NCBI GenBank assembly: GCA_934691725.1
Contig: CAKUTF010000005.1
Coordinates: 1 to 64,000, forward strand
Length of the DNA: 64,000 bases
Source of the DNA: an uncultured Fibrobacter sp.
Lineage (GTDB): Bacteria; Fibrobacterota; Fibrobacteria; Fibrobacterales; Fibrobacteraceae
Reading direction: 5' to 3'
The notes beneath the pieces are model-generated. The model searched no databases and was not told where the DNA came from. It worked only from the letters and a program-made list of their open reading frames with translations. A program made the translations under genes and the position numbers. Of the stretch, positions 46,125 through 55,325 are shown piece by piece (position 1 is the first letter of the stretch; each line of letters begins with the position of its first letter).

Positions 46125-47951
46125 ATGGCAAAGTTTACAGGCGCACCTTATTCGCTCTATTCCGAGTTGAACGTTTCGGAAAGTTCAACCCATTCCGAAA
46201 TCAAGTCGGCCTATTTGACATTGGCAAAGCAATTCCATCCCGATAAAAACGGAGGGGACGATACACGTTTCAAGGAAATTCAACATGCCTACGAAATTCT
46301 TTCCGACAGCGAACAAAAAAGACTTTATGATGAATATTCACAAAATGAAATCAATAAAATAGCGGAGCAGGAAATTATCCGGCAAAACAAGGAAAAGCGT
46401 TCCGCTATTTACAGAGTAAAGAATCCTCGAAATATCGCAAAAAACATCTCCGAATGGATTTCGCAAAACTGGAAAGCCAAATTCAAGGATATCTGGTCCA
46501 AAAGCATCGACGATTCCCTTTCAGAAGAAACCTCCCAAGCGACAAACGATTTGGCAAAAAAGTTTTCCTCAACGCCATTTGAAGAAATCCATCAAAATCT
46601 GGTCAAGGCGGAAAGACTTTCCAAGTTTGGCGAAATCAATCCGAAAAGCATCCAAGAAATTCTTAACCAGTTGACGATATCAATTCCCGGAACGGATACT
46701 TCTTTTTGGGAATCAAAAGTAAATACGCTTCTTTCGACAGATACGAAAAAGATAAAACCCCTAAAAAAAACAAAAGCAAAGGATATCGTTCAACAAGAAC
46801 CAACAAACAAAAAACAACAAGAACTTGAAAGCATCTATCAACATATTCTTGAATTTTGGAGATGCAAGTATGAAGAAATGCTTTTACAATGGATGATTTC
46901 TGAAATCGAATTCGCCAAACAAAAAATTTACAGCAAGTATCAAAAGTTGCTAAATAATCTTCGACAAATTAAAAGAACGCTTGGGAATTTTCCTAATTTG
47001 GGATGGGACCTAGGATTGGGCAACCTCACCCAACAGGATTTACAGGAAGTCTTAAAATGGGGGAAATTCTTCCAAGACAATCCTAAAATCCAAGAACTTT
47101 GCGAAACATTAGGTCATTTAAATCAAGAAGCATCCCGACAGGAAAAGGAAAAAATTTTTCTGACTTATCGCTATAAACAGACAAAAATTGACTGCAATTC
47201 AAAAGAAGAAATCACCGGAATAACATTTGGAAAAAATATAGAGGACGCCTTGCCTCAGGAACTAGCACTACTCTCCAATCCAGAAACCGCAATACTCTTT
47301 GACTTAAAATTCATCGAAAACCGATTAATGTGTTTCGAAAAACAAGGCTATATTTCCGAGCAAAAAGAAGAAATCAAAGAAGAAGAACGAAATGTTAAAA
47401 AGAAAGACAAAAAAGGTCCTATCATTGTTTGTGTGGATACAAGCGGTTCAATGGCAGGAACTCCAGAATGCATGGCAAAAGCTATTACTTTGTGTGTGGC
47501 TTCCATCGCATCCAAACAAAACCGAGATTGCTACCTAATCAACTTCAGCACAACAATCGAAACCTTTGATTTTAAACCGCCCAAAGGAATCAAAGATCTT
47601 ATCGTATTTTTAAAAAGCAGTTTTCACGGTGGAACCGACGTGATGCCAGCTATTGAAGAAGGTTTAAAAATGATGCAAGAATGTTCCTATAAAAAAGCAG
47701 ATTTACTTGTCATTTCTGATTTCATTTTCCCAATGAACGACGTACAAACTCTAAACAAAATTAAAAAGCAACGCCAAAACGATAACTACTTTTATGCGCT
47801 TTCCATTATGGACTTCAACGACTACGGCTTTAATTATTATAAGGAACAAAACCAGAAAGTATTTGACGAAGCATGGGTGTATTCGCCATCCAACGGGAAT
47901 ATTCGGCAACTGTATTCGAGTATTTCAAAAATTGGAACGGAAAATTCTTAA
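46125..47951 (+). CDS. viaA: ViaA-like VWA protein fused to an N-terminal J-domain
   Basis: 608 residues. Residues about 8-70 are a J-domain (YSLYSELNVSESSTHSEIKS, LAKQFHPDKNGGDD with His38-Pro39-Asp40, FKEIQHAYEILSD, KRLYDEY). A long helical middle follows, comparable to the N-terminal part of ViaA. Residues about 430-605 are the VWA domain with the MIDAS motif DTSGSM (Asp438), HGGTDVMPAIEEGL and DLLVISDFIFP, matching ViaA in order. E. coli ViaA has 483 residues and no J-domain. The fusion suggests that this RavA-ViaA pair recruits a DnaK-type Hsp70 directly. Confidence 0.9.
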   Translation: MAKFTGAPYSLYSELNVSESSTHSEIKSAYLTLAKQFHPDKNGGDDTRFKEIQHAYEILSDSEQKRLYDEYSQNEINKIAEQEIIRQNKEKRSAIYRVKNPRNIAKNISEWISQNWKAKFKDIWSKSIDDSLSEETSQATNDLAKKFSSTPFEEIHQNLVKAERLSKFGEINPKSIQEILNQLTISIPGTDTSFWESKVNTLLSTDTKKIKPLKKTKAKDIVQQEPTNKKQQELESIYQHILEFWRCKYEEMLLQWMISEIEFAKQKIYSKYQKLLNNLRQIKRTLGNFPNLGWDLGLGNLTQQDLQEVLKWGKFFQDNPKIQELCETLGHLNQEASRQEKEKIFLTYRYKQTKIDCNSKEEITGITFGKNIEDALPQELALLSNPETAILFDLKFIENRLMCFEKQGYISEQKEEIKEEERNVKKKDKKGPIIVCVDTSGSMAGTPECMAKAITLCVASIASKQNRDCYLINFSTTIETFDFKPPKGIKDLIVFLKSSFHGGTDVMPAIEEGLKMMQECSYKKADLLVISDFIFPMNDVQTLNKIKKQRQNDNYFYALSIMDFNDYGFNYYKEQNQKVFDEAWVYSPSNGNIRQLYSSISKIGTENS

Positions 47952-47969
47952 GTTTCCTACACCAACCAT

Positions 47970-49178
47970 TCATTCCAAAAGCCACTGGATCAAATTCCTG
48001 TGAATAATTCCGTTTTGCGAAAAATCGAAACGGTCCAAAGACAAAACATATTTTGGAAAATTGTCGGGAATCAAAGCATAGGCCCCAAATTCCCTTTTTA
48101 CCGTTTCTTCGCTAGAGAGTAGATAACAGACCTGGAAATATTCCGTCCCCTTTTCATTCCGGGCGCAAAAATCAACCTCCTGTTTGGCTGTTTTCCCAAT
48201 CGTTACGGAGTAACCTCGTCGCAAAAGTTCAACATAGACAATGTTTTCAAGAACCTGACCAATGTCCTTTTGATTTTTCAAGAACAGACTTTGACGTAGT
48301 CCATGATCGGAAATATAAATTTTTTCCTGCGAAGAAAGAATTTCCTTGCCAACAAGATTTTGACGCGGAACAAGATGCAAAAGGCAGGCTTCCCGAGCAT
48401 ATTCCAGATAATTATAAACTGTTTCTGTTGAAACGGAACGCCTTTCATTCTTCAAAAATTTAATCAAACGCAAAGCCGAAAATGTATTCCCGATATTTTC
48501 GATAAAATAGGCAAGCAACAATTTTAAAAGCGAAATGTCACGAACTTTGTATCGATCGGAAATATCCTTCAAGATAATGGAATTGAAGATGTCGTCCAGG
48601 TATTGCTTTCTTTGTGATTCGCTCAAAGCAAAGTTATACAGGAACGGATAACCACCGGCATCAATATAAAACTCAAACGCCTTTTCCGGGGAAATCCCCT
48701 TTTTTAATTTTCCAACAGCTTCATAACTTTCCTTGAAACTGAACGGGTAGATTTTGATTTCTACATAACGTCCGGCTAGATAGGTAGCGAGTTCACCGGA
48801 AAGAAGCTTTGCGTTGGAACCCGTGATGTAAATATCGCAATTCAAATCGATTAGAAACGAATTGACCAATTTTTCCCACCCGACTAGTTCCTGGATTTCA
48901 TCGAGAAAAAGGTAAATTCTTTTTCGTTTCACTTTTTTCCGGATCGCCTTGACAGTGGACATGACATTTTCAAGAGTGCGAACCCGTTCATCGGCAAATG
49001 ATTCAAAATTCAAGGAAAGGATCTGTTCCTTGCCAACGCCATTTTCCAAGATTAAATTTCGAATCTGTTCCAACAAAACAGACTTGCCGGAGCGACGAAT
49101 TCCGGTAATCACTTTCACAACCGGCGTATCAACAAACGCCCGAACTTTATCCAGATAGACGGTTCGAATTATGTTCAT
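47970..49178 (-). CDS. AAA_14/DUF4143 ATPase
   Basis: 402 residues, minus strand, convergent with viaA. The N-terminal P-loop is GIRRSGKSVLLEQI, then LFLDEIQELVGWEKLVNSF (Walker B) and ITGSNAKLLSGELATYLAGR (sensor), followed by EIKIYPFSFKE. The C-terminal half has VYNYLEYAREACLLHLVPRQ, YISDHGLRQSLF and VDFCARNEKGTEYFQVCYLL, the DUF4143 part with its D-x-C/E nuclease-like core. Such proteins are widespread in host-associated bacteria and often occur in many copies; their function is not known. The gap to viaA is only 18 bases. Confidence 0.88.
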   Translation of the reverse strand: MNIIRTVYLDKVRAFVDTPVVKVITGIRRSGKSVLLEQIRNLILENGVGKEQILSLNFESFADERVRTLENVMSTVKAIRKKVKRKRIYLFLDEIQELVGWEKLVNSFLIDLNCDIYITGSNAKLLSGELATYLAGRYVEIKIYPFSFKESYEAVGKLKKGISPEKAFEFYIDAGGYPFLYNFALSESQRKQYLDDIFNSIILKDISDRYKVRDISLLKLLLAYFIENIGNTFSALRLIKFLKNERRSVSTETVYNYLEYAREACLLHLVPRQNLVGKEILSSQEKIYISDHGLRQSLFLKNQKDIGQVLENIVYVELLRRGYSVTIGKTAKQEVDFCARNEKGTEYFQVCYLLSSEETVKREFGAYALIPDNFPKYVLSLDRFDFSQNGIIHRNLIQWLLE

Positions 49179-49263
49179 ATAGGCAAATATATTTCTCTAT
49201 GGCGAAAAATTCAAGCACTTTACTTAAATTCTTTCGTTATAAAGAAAAGATTTCCTCTCTACT

Positions 49264-50595
49264 TTATTCCGTTACTCTCCCCACCAGCCGGTCGAAGCAT
49301 TCCCCGCGAACCTTGTAATTCTTGAACAGTCCAAAGCTTGCGCAGGCGGGAGAAAGCAGTACGGAGCTTCCCGCTCCGAGCGAGCACGCATCCGCAAAGG
49401 CGCTGTCGAGATCCGGGAAAATTTCCATCGGAACGGAGACGCCGTTTTCGCGAAGCGATGCGCACATTCTTTCTGCAGTCGCCCCGATGAGCGAAATTTT
49501 TTTCAGGTTCGGATTTTTGGCAAGAACCTGCGACAGCTCGGAAAAGTCCGCATTTTTTTCGGAGCCGCCGAGAATCAACGCAAAGGGACGTTTCATGCTT
49601 TTCACTGCGGCAATCGTCGCATCAGGGCGCGTCGCATAGGAATCATTGTAAAATTCGATGCCGTTCTTTTCCCCTTTAAATTCCATGCGATACTTGAGAG
49701 GTTCGTAAGACTTGAGCGATTGCAACGCCGCCGGAACATCCGCCCCCAAAGCCTTTACCGCAAGTAAAGCCGCCGCCATATTTTCAAGCTGGTACGCTCC
49801 GCGAATTTTACATTCCGAAAGTTTTAAAGTATAGCCGTCAATCGAAACAGAATCCGCCGTAAAAATCGCATCGGCATCCTTGGAACCGTAAGAGAGTTTT
49901 TGCGCACCGCTTTCCCGGGCAATCGCAACCGACGGAGCCGCATCCCGAATATAGATGCAGAAATCGTTCCGTTTCTGCCAACGGACAAGGTTTGCCTTCG
50001 CATCGCGATACTCCTCGACCGAACGGTGCCAATCCAAATGTTCCGTCGAAACCCGCAACACGATACCGATATGCGGCGAAACGGAAAGCGTCATCAGCTG
50101 GAAAGAGGAAAGCTCGAGAATAGAAACTCGCTCCGGCGAATCATCCTTTAAAAGGTCGAGTGCAGGTACGCCGAAATTTCCGCCTATCGTGCAAGGAATT
50201 CTGCAGGCTTCTAGCGCATGGCGAATCATGCTGACCGTACTTCCCTTGCCGAGCGTTCCCGTCACGCCGATGACCGAACGGGATTTTGTCTCGTTCAAAA
50301 AGATCTCGATTTGGCTAGTGAGGATTCCTCCGTTTGTCTGGAAACGGAAAAGCTCGTTCTGCAGCGGATAGATTCCCGCCGAACGAACGACTGTAACGGA
50401 ATCCTTGAGACCGTCCATATAATTCTCACCGCTAAAAACCTTGACGTTCACGCCATCCGGCAGTTCGGGAATTTCTACCGGATTTTTGTCCATCACGACG
50501 ATTTCCTTGACGCCATTCCGTACAAGGTAATTCAGCGTACTCTTGCCTTCGACACCAAATCCCAAGATGCCCACCGGGCTTACAATGTTCTGCAT
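49264..50595 (-). CDS. murD: UDP-N-acetylmuramoylalanine--D-glutamate ligase
   Basis: 443 residues. It adds D-glutamate to UDP-MurNAc-L-Ala in cytoplasmic peptidoglycan synthesis. The N-terminal domain starts GILGFGVEGKSTLNYLV. The ATP loop is GVTGTLGKGSTVSMI, a GxxGKGST form, where many MurD proteins have GTNGKST. Then come STEHLDWHRSVEEYRDAKA, FYNDSYATRPDATIAAVKS, LGGSEKNADF, and LLSPACASFGLFKNYKVRGE near the C-terminus. It lies 10 bases after the M16 peptidase gene and is the last gene of the minus-strand run that begins with GtrA. It stands apart from a standard dcw cluster. Confidence 0.94.
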   Translation of the reverse strand: MQNIVSPVGILGFGVEGKSTLNYLVRNGVKEIVVMDKNPVEIPELPDGVNVKVFSGENYMDGLKDSVTVVRSAGIYPLQNELFRFQTNGGILTSQIEIFLNETKSRSVIGVTGTLGKGSTVSMIRHALEACRIPCTIGGNFGVPALDLLKDDSPERVSILELSSFQLMTLSVSPHIGIVLRVSTEHLDWHRSVEEYRDAKANLVRWQKRNDFCIYIRDAAPSVAIARESGAQKLSYGSKDADAIFTADSVSIDGYTLKLSECKIRGAYQLENMAAALLAVKALGADVPAALQSLKSYEPLKYRMEFKGEKNGIEFYNDSYATRPDATIAAVKSMKRPFALILGGSEKNADFSELSQVLAKNPNLKKISLIGATAERMCASLRENGVSVPMEIFPDLDSAFADACSLGAGSSVLLSPACASFGLFKNYKVRGECFDRLVGRVTE

Positions 50596-50605
50596 AGAAA
50601 AACTC

Positions 50606-51850
50606 CTATCCTTTCGCAGGTTTCACTACCGCCGTGGCAAACGGAGCCTCGGTAAACGCTTCGCGCAAAAGTTCCATCAATCGTTCTTCCGAAAATTTGC
50701 TCACCTGCGATTCCGTTTCCGCCATCGTATAGACGCGTCCTAGATGAAGCATCTGGTCGGCAAGGCGCATCAGGCGCTTTTCGGCACTGTCCGAACCGAT
50801 ACGCAGCCCACCGATAATGTTTCTCTTCGTCCGTTCCAGTTCGCCTTTTTCAAAACCTTTTTTCAAAAAATCCTGGAATTCCCGCTGGGCGATTTCCAAG
50901 GCTTCGTCCATTTTATGAGGCGCTGTCGCCAGCGAAATTCCCCATCCCAAAACATCCCGATACACGTCCGTCATCGAATACACGGAATAAGCGAGCCCGC
51001 GTTCTTCACGAACTTTCTGGAAAAGCCTCGATCCCATATCGGCACCGAACGCGACATTGAAAAGCCCGAGAGCCCGCAAAAAATCGATGTTTCCTTCCCG
51101 GAAGTCAAAGCTCGTTCCCCAAAAAAGATTCGATTGATTCAAGTCCTTTTTGCTTTTTGTCTTCCGCGCGGCATTTGCGCAGTAAAAATTTTCACAGTTT
51201 TTCTTTGCGGACTTTTTTCCTTCAAAATTTTTCCGGACCAGATCGACGATTTTTTCGTGTTCGATTTTTCCGACTGCGCAGACGGTAAGCGGCAAATCTT
51301 CTAAGACTTCCCTTTCGCATTCGACAAGTTTTTCCCTCGAAAGTCCCTTGACCGTCTTGACGGTTCCCGCTATCGGAAGCGCAAGCCCGCAGCCTTTGTA
51401 ATGGATTTCGTTGAAAAGATCCCCAACGCATTCCTCGGCGATATCCTCGTAGCTGTGGACTTCCTCGATGACGACTTTCCGTTCCTTTTCCACTTCATGC
51501 GCATCAAAACGTGGATGCATCAGCATGTCGGAAATCACGTCGAGCGCAAGCGGAACATCCTCCCTGACTATCTGGGCGTAAAAGCCTGTTTCCTGCCTGG
51601 TCGTATAGGCTTCGAGATTTCCACCGCGATCTTCAATCGTATGGGCGATTTCAAACGCGGAACGCTTTTCCGTTCCCTTGAAGACAAGGTGCTCGTAAAA
51701 ATGGGCAAGACCGTTCGTCGCCGGATTTTCGTGGCGAGAACCGCGAGGAATCCACACGCCCACATTCGCGGAATAGGTTCCGGGCATATAATCCGTGACG
51801 ACCGTGATTCCATTTTCCAGTTCGGTTTTCGAAATTTTTTGTCGAAACAT
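50606..51850 (-). CDS. M16-family zinc peptidase (processing-peptidase-like)
   Basis: 414 residues. The inverted zinc motif HFYEH gives His50, Glu53 (the general base) and His54. A downstream acidic helix (VIEEVHSYEDIAEECVGDLF) supplies the third ligand. The second half contains LVRKNFEGKKSAKKNCENF and the family phrase MGSRLFQKVREERGLAYSVY with SMTDVYRDVLGWGISLATAP. There is no signal peptide, so it acts in the cytoplasm or leaves by another route. The start codon is four bases from the stop of the glycosyltransferase upstream. Pairing of M16 peptidases with unrelated housekeeping genes is common; its substrate is unknown. Confidence 0.92.
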   Translation of the reverse strand: MFRQKISKTELENGITVVTDYMPGTYSANVGVWIPRGSRHENPATNGLAHFYEHLVFKGTEKRSAFEIAHTIEDRGGNLEAYTTRQETGFYAQIVREDVPLALDVISDMLMHPRFDAHEVEKERKVVIEEVHSYEDIAEECVGDLFNEIHYKGCGLALPIAGTVKTVKGLSREKLVECEREVLEDLPLTVCAVGKIEHEKIVDLVRKNFEGKKSAKKNCENFYCANAARKTKSKKDLNQSNLFWGTSFDFREGNIDFLRALGLFNVAFGADMGSRLFQKVREERGLAYSVYSMTDVYRDVLGWGISLATAPHKMDEALEIAQREFQDFLKKGFEKGELERTKRNIIGGLRIGSDSAEKRLMRLADQMLHLGRVYTMAETESQVSKFSEERLMELLREAFTEAPFATAVVKPAKG

Positions 51851-51854
51851 ACGG

Positions 51855-53591
51855 CTAATCTAGAAAAGTTATCACAGGTAAAAGCCAATCCCCATGATCG
51901 TTGGAATCATTCCCATGGGGATCCTGCTCAAGTGTAACCGTCTCGGCTCCGCGAACAGAAATAGCGGTAAAAACCGGAGCGTCCTTTCCGCGCATCACAT
52001 CGCTTTTCCACACGATTTTTCCATCTAGCCGTATAATGAACGTTAGTTCACCCGATACCGCTTCGCCGTCAATTGCATAACCAAAGCGCAAGGAATCCGC
52101 CCCGGGAGGAAGTTTAAATACGAGCTTCGACGGAGCGTGGGCTCCGATTCCATCCCGATAGATTCTGCCGCGGACCGTCAGCGGGTTGCCTTCTACAGAC
52201 AAACCGTATTGCGGCCTTCGATAGCCCTGTTCCGCTGAAAGCCTCGGCAGATTATAAAGAAGCGTATCCCTTGCCGCAAGTTTTGCCGAAACCGGAGACA
52301 TTTGAATCATCTGGTAAACGACAAAGAAAACAGAGAAAATGGCCAACAAGCCATAGGGGACAAAAACTTTCGAAGGAATTTTTCGCAATAGTTCATGTAC
52401 AATATCCTTGATTTTCGGGAAAATTTCAAACAAAACCATCGAAGCGAACAGCACACAAATCAAAAGCGACAGAGGAAACCACAAGGAGTCTCCCCGAAAG
52501 CCGTTAATCATCACGATGTTTCCCGCCGCGACAAAAGAAATCCCAGCAATCCATGGATACATCCCCGGTTTTACGCGAGAAAGCCACAAAAGTGACGGAG
52601 GCACCGCACAGACAATATAGCGTTCATGCATTTCAGGCAGAACGACAAAAAAGGCAAGCCCCATCCACGTTGCCAAACGAAAGGCGTTTCGCGGATTTCG
52701 AACTTTTAGCGCCCGGATAAAGACGACGATGGAAAAAAGGACAAAAATTAATTTTCCGACATAATTGACGGTAATAAATTTTCCGAATCCTTCATCGGGA
52801 AGCCCGAACAGGGGAATATAATCCAACGTAACGTTTCCGCAAAGGATCATCCAAAGGTTTGCCGCATTATATGTCGCATAAGGATACATAGATGCCGACT
52901 TGACATACGCATTAGAAAGAATTCGGGAAACATCTCCCGCGACAAAAAACGGCAACAGGAGAAGAAAAGCGACGACAACCGCCAACGGAATTCCCTTCCA
53001 GGTAAATTTAAACCGTCGAAGCCAAAGCGCCCCGAGAACAGGCAAAAACGCGATCATTTGGAATTTTGTCAATACTGCAACAATAAAAAACGGAAAAGAC
53101 CAATATGCCATTTGAGGCTTCATGGCAAACGACAGCGAAAGCATCGCAAACAAAAGCGGAAACGTATCGACCTGGCCCCACATCGGTCCCACGGCAATCA
53201 ATGCCGGATTCAACGCGACAAATCCCAAAGCGAGATGTTTTTCCAAATCCGAGACATTTTTTTGGCGAAGCCAACTCCAAGTTATCTGCAAAATTCCGAG
53301 GTGCGCAAAATAGACAGGGATAAGACACAAAAATTTCAACAGCAGATTTTTATAGACATCAAGTTCGGCAAACGCATAAAATTTCCCAACCGCCCAAAGC
53401 CAAAGAACATAGACGGGAGGATAATTTCCATCGAATCCATCAAAGCCTTTTGTCATCAACTGTCCAATCCAGTTTTGCCAATAACCCTGATCGCCTTCAT
53501 ACGCTTTTGAAAAAGTAAAGAACAGATTTGCGGCGATGCAGACGCAGGCCCACAACAAAAAAAATCGATTGTTTTTCATTTGGGTAGTCAC
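51855..53591 (-). CDS. Multi-spanning glycosyltransferase-like membrane protein with C-terminal NPCBM domain
   Basis: 578 residues. The GTG at 53591 is favoured by AGGAAA just upstream; an ATG four codons later is the alternative. Roughly ten hydrophobic segments occupy residues 8-430. The loop after the first helix reads YEGDQGYWQNWIGQLMTKGF, with acidic residues as in GT-C mannosyl- and arabinosyltransferases, and FGFVALNPALIAVGPMWGQVD is typical of that group. Residues about 455-578 form an NPCBM-like sandwich (RRPQYGLSVEGNPLTVRGRI, GIGAHAPSKLVFKLPPGADS, VTLEQDPHGNDSNDHGDW), expected on the outer face. This is an unusual fusion. It sits 9 bases after a second GT-C-like gene. Confidence 0.8.
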   Translation of the reverse strand: MTTQMKNNRFFLLWACVCIAANLFFTFSKAYEGDQGYWQNWIGQLMTKGFDGFDGNYPPVYVLWLWAVGKFYAFAELDVYKNLLLKFLCLIPVYFAHLGILQITWSWLRQKNVSDLEKHLALGFVALNPALIAVGPMWGQVDTFPLLFAMLSLSFAMKPQMAYWSFPFFIVAVLTKFQMIAFLPVLGALWLRRFKFTWKGIPLAVVVAFLLLLPFFVAGDVSRILSNAYVKSASMYPYATYNAANLWMILCGNVTLDYIPLFGLPDEGFGKFITVNYVGKLIFVLFSIVVFIRALKVRNPRNAFRLATWMGLAFFVVLPEMHERYIVCAVPPSLLWLSRVKPGMYPWIAGISFVAAGNIVMINGFRGDSLWFPLSLLICVLFASMVLFEIFPKIKDIVHELLRKIPSKVFVPYGLLAIFSVFFVVYQMIQMSPVSAKLAARDTLLYNLPRLSAEQGYRRPQYGLSVEGNPLTVRGRIYRDGIGAHAPSKLVFKLPPGADSLRFGYAIDGEAVSGELTFIIRLDGKIVWKSDVMRGKDAPVFTAISVRGAETVTLEQDPHGNDSNDHGDWLLPVITFLD

Positions 53592-53600
53592 AAAAATTTC

Positions 53601-55325
53601 CTAGAGAAAAAGAATTAGCAAAGTCGAAAAGAGGACAAACGCACCAACCGACAAGTACCCGAATATCCGTACACTTGTGATTTTTTCTGTTTCAATTCCG
53701 CATGCGACAAACGGAGCTACAGATAAAAGGACAGGAACGATGTAGCGGAAATCATTGCTGCAGGAAAAAGGATATTGAACCCGAAAAAGAATTGCTGCGG
53801 TCAAAAAAAGTACGCCATGCAACGCAAAAAGGACCGCTTTCCTGTTCCATCGCATATAGAACAATCCTCGGACAGCAAAAAAAGCCAAGAAAAGGAGCAG
53901 AACGCTCAATGCTGTCGCCATAGACCGACCAAGAGCCGTATCTAGCAAGCGGAACTCGCCAAAAAGAGACGTTTTCAACAAATAATTCCAAAAATACTGG
54001 CGTCCCATCGCATCGTCAAAAGGGCTGGTATAAGGCTGAAGCAAAAATGTTTTCAAATCAAAGATCAAATAGTTCAACGGACCGTTTCCTACATCCACCC
54101 ATTTCAGACCATCGGTATTCCCGCTGATTTCGCCGGCAAGCAAGGATACGCCACACAGGGCGAAGACAAGCACTCCCGCAGCAAGCCCGATAAATTCGGA
54201 ACGACTAGGGCGAGAGAATCGGCAGAAAAATCTTAGAGCGACGGTGGCGCCCCACACAGCGACCGAGATAGCTCCCGTCGATTTTGAAAAAAAAGCGAGT
54301 CCGGCAAAGACTGCAGCACCGATTAAAAACTTTCCTTTTGCCGTTTGCAAATACATTATACACAGCAAAAAACAGACCAGGTGCGCCAAGTAAAATAAAG
54401 AGTCGTTGCCTATTCGAGCCGAGACCAGCACAAAGGACGGCCAAAAACTCCACAACGCTCCGGAAAGCAAAAACGATCGTCCGTCACCAAAAAACAGGCG
54501 CAAGGCAATAAGCCCGACAAGAAGCGAAGCCGTAGCAAACAGGAAGCTCTGCCATTGCAGCATCCGGTTTGGAAAAATTCCAAAAACTTTCGCCACATTC
54601 CAGGGCAAAGCCGAAGCGATATAGTACACAGGTGGATGATAACAAGTCCAACAATCATCCGCCGAGGGAACGCGATATTCTTCCGATACAATCCTGATAT
54701 AATCAAGATGGCCGCTGACATCATGCGTTCTCTGCTCAAAATTGGTTTCTTGCAAATAAAAAAATCGGACAAAAATACCTAAAATCAATATTGAAGCAAA
54801 AGTCGCGTCGATGCGCAAGCGTTTCGCGACGAAGAAAAGTAAAAGTCCAACTAGCAAATAAAGCGTCAGTTGAAAAATGATTCCCGCGACACTGTTTTCT
54901 TTTACTTCAAGAAGCATTCCTCCGAGACCGTTCCCATTATGCAAAAGAAACTTGACTTCTTTCTTTCCGGGACCAAATTTTTGCAAATCGGAAGATTCGA
55001 TTGTAAAACCTTGCAACCAGCTGCAATGCCCCGGATAGTTTTCAAGATTGAAAAATTTCCCGTTTACCCAGGCGGCGTCAACACAATCATCCGGATGGAT
55101 GTCCAGTCTTGAATTCCCCAAAATTCCAGGAGACCAGACAAACGAAACTTCAAACGATTCGTTCGTCCCCATCGCTTGTGAAATGGGAAACGAAGTTTCC
55201 GAGTTTTCACCTTTTCGGACAAGGCGGACCTGCTCTACGCCTGCAGAACCAAAGCATAACAAAAGGGAAACAATCGCGATGCCCAACGCGATATAACATT
55301 CAGGCGTTCGAAACAATTTTTTCAC
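53601..55325 (-). CDS. GT39/ArnT-like multi-spanning glycosyltransferase
   Basis: 574 residues. The start is GTG at 55325, overlapping the stop of the FAD oxidoreductase gene by four bases (GTGA) and preceded by GAAGGGA. A longer frame inside the upstream gene has no start signal. The first helix is followed by a large periplasmic loop of beta strands (SFPISQAMGTNESFEVSFVW, LDIHPDDCVDAAWVNGKFF), then about ten helices. The loop QETNFEQRTHDVSGHLDYIR carries the Asp/His pattern of GT-C active sites, and DDCWTCYHPPVYYIAS is typical of the PMT/ArnT-like group. It likely uses a polyprenyl-linked sugar on the outer face of the inner membrane. Confidence 0.82.
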   Translation of the reverse strand: MKKLFRTPECYIALGIAIVSLLLCFGSAGVEQVRLVRKGENSETSFPISQAMGTNESFEVSFVWSPGILGNSRLDIHPDDCVDAAWVNGKFFNLENYPGHCSWLQGFTIESSDLQKFGPGKKEVKFLLHNGNGLGGMLLEVKENSVAGIIFQLTLYLLVGLLLFFVAKRLRIDATFASILILGIFVRFFYLQETNFEQRTHDVSGHLDYIRIVSEEYRVPSADDCWTCYHPPVYYIASALPWNVAKVFGIFPNRMLQWQSFLFATASLLVGLIALRLFFGDGRSFLLSGALWSFWPSFVLVSARIGNDSLFYLAHLVCFLLCIMYLQTAKGKFLIGAAVFAGLAFFSKSTGAISVAVWGATVALRFFCRFSRPSRSEFIGLAAGVLVFALCGVSLLAGEISGNTDGLKWVDVGNGPLNYLIFDLKTFLLQPYTSPFDDAMGRQYFWNYLLKTSLFGEFRLLDTALGRSMATALSVLLLFLAFFAVRGLFYMRWNRKAVLFALHGVLFLTAAILFRVQYPFSCSNDFRYIVPVLLSVAPFVACGIETEKITSVRIFGYLSVGAFVLFSTLLILFL

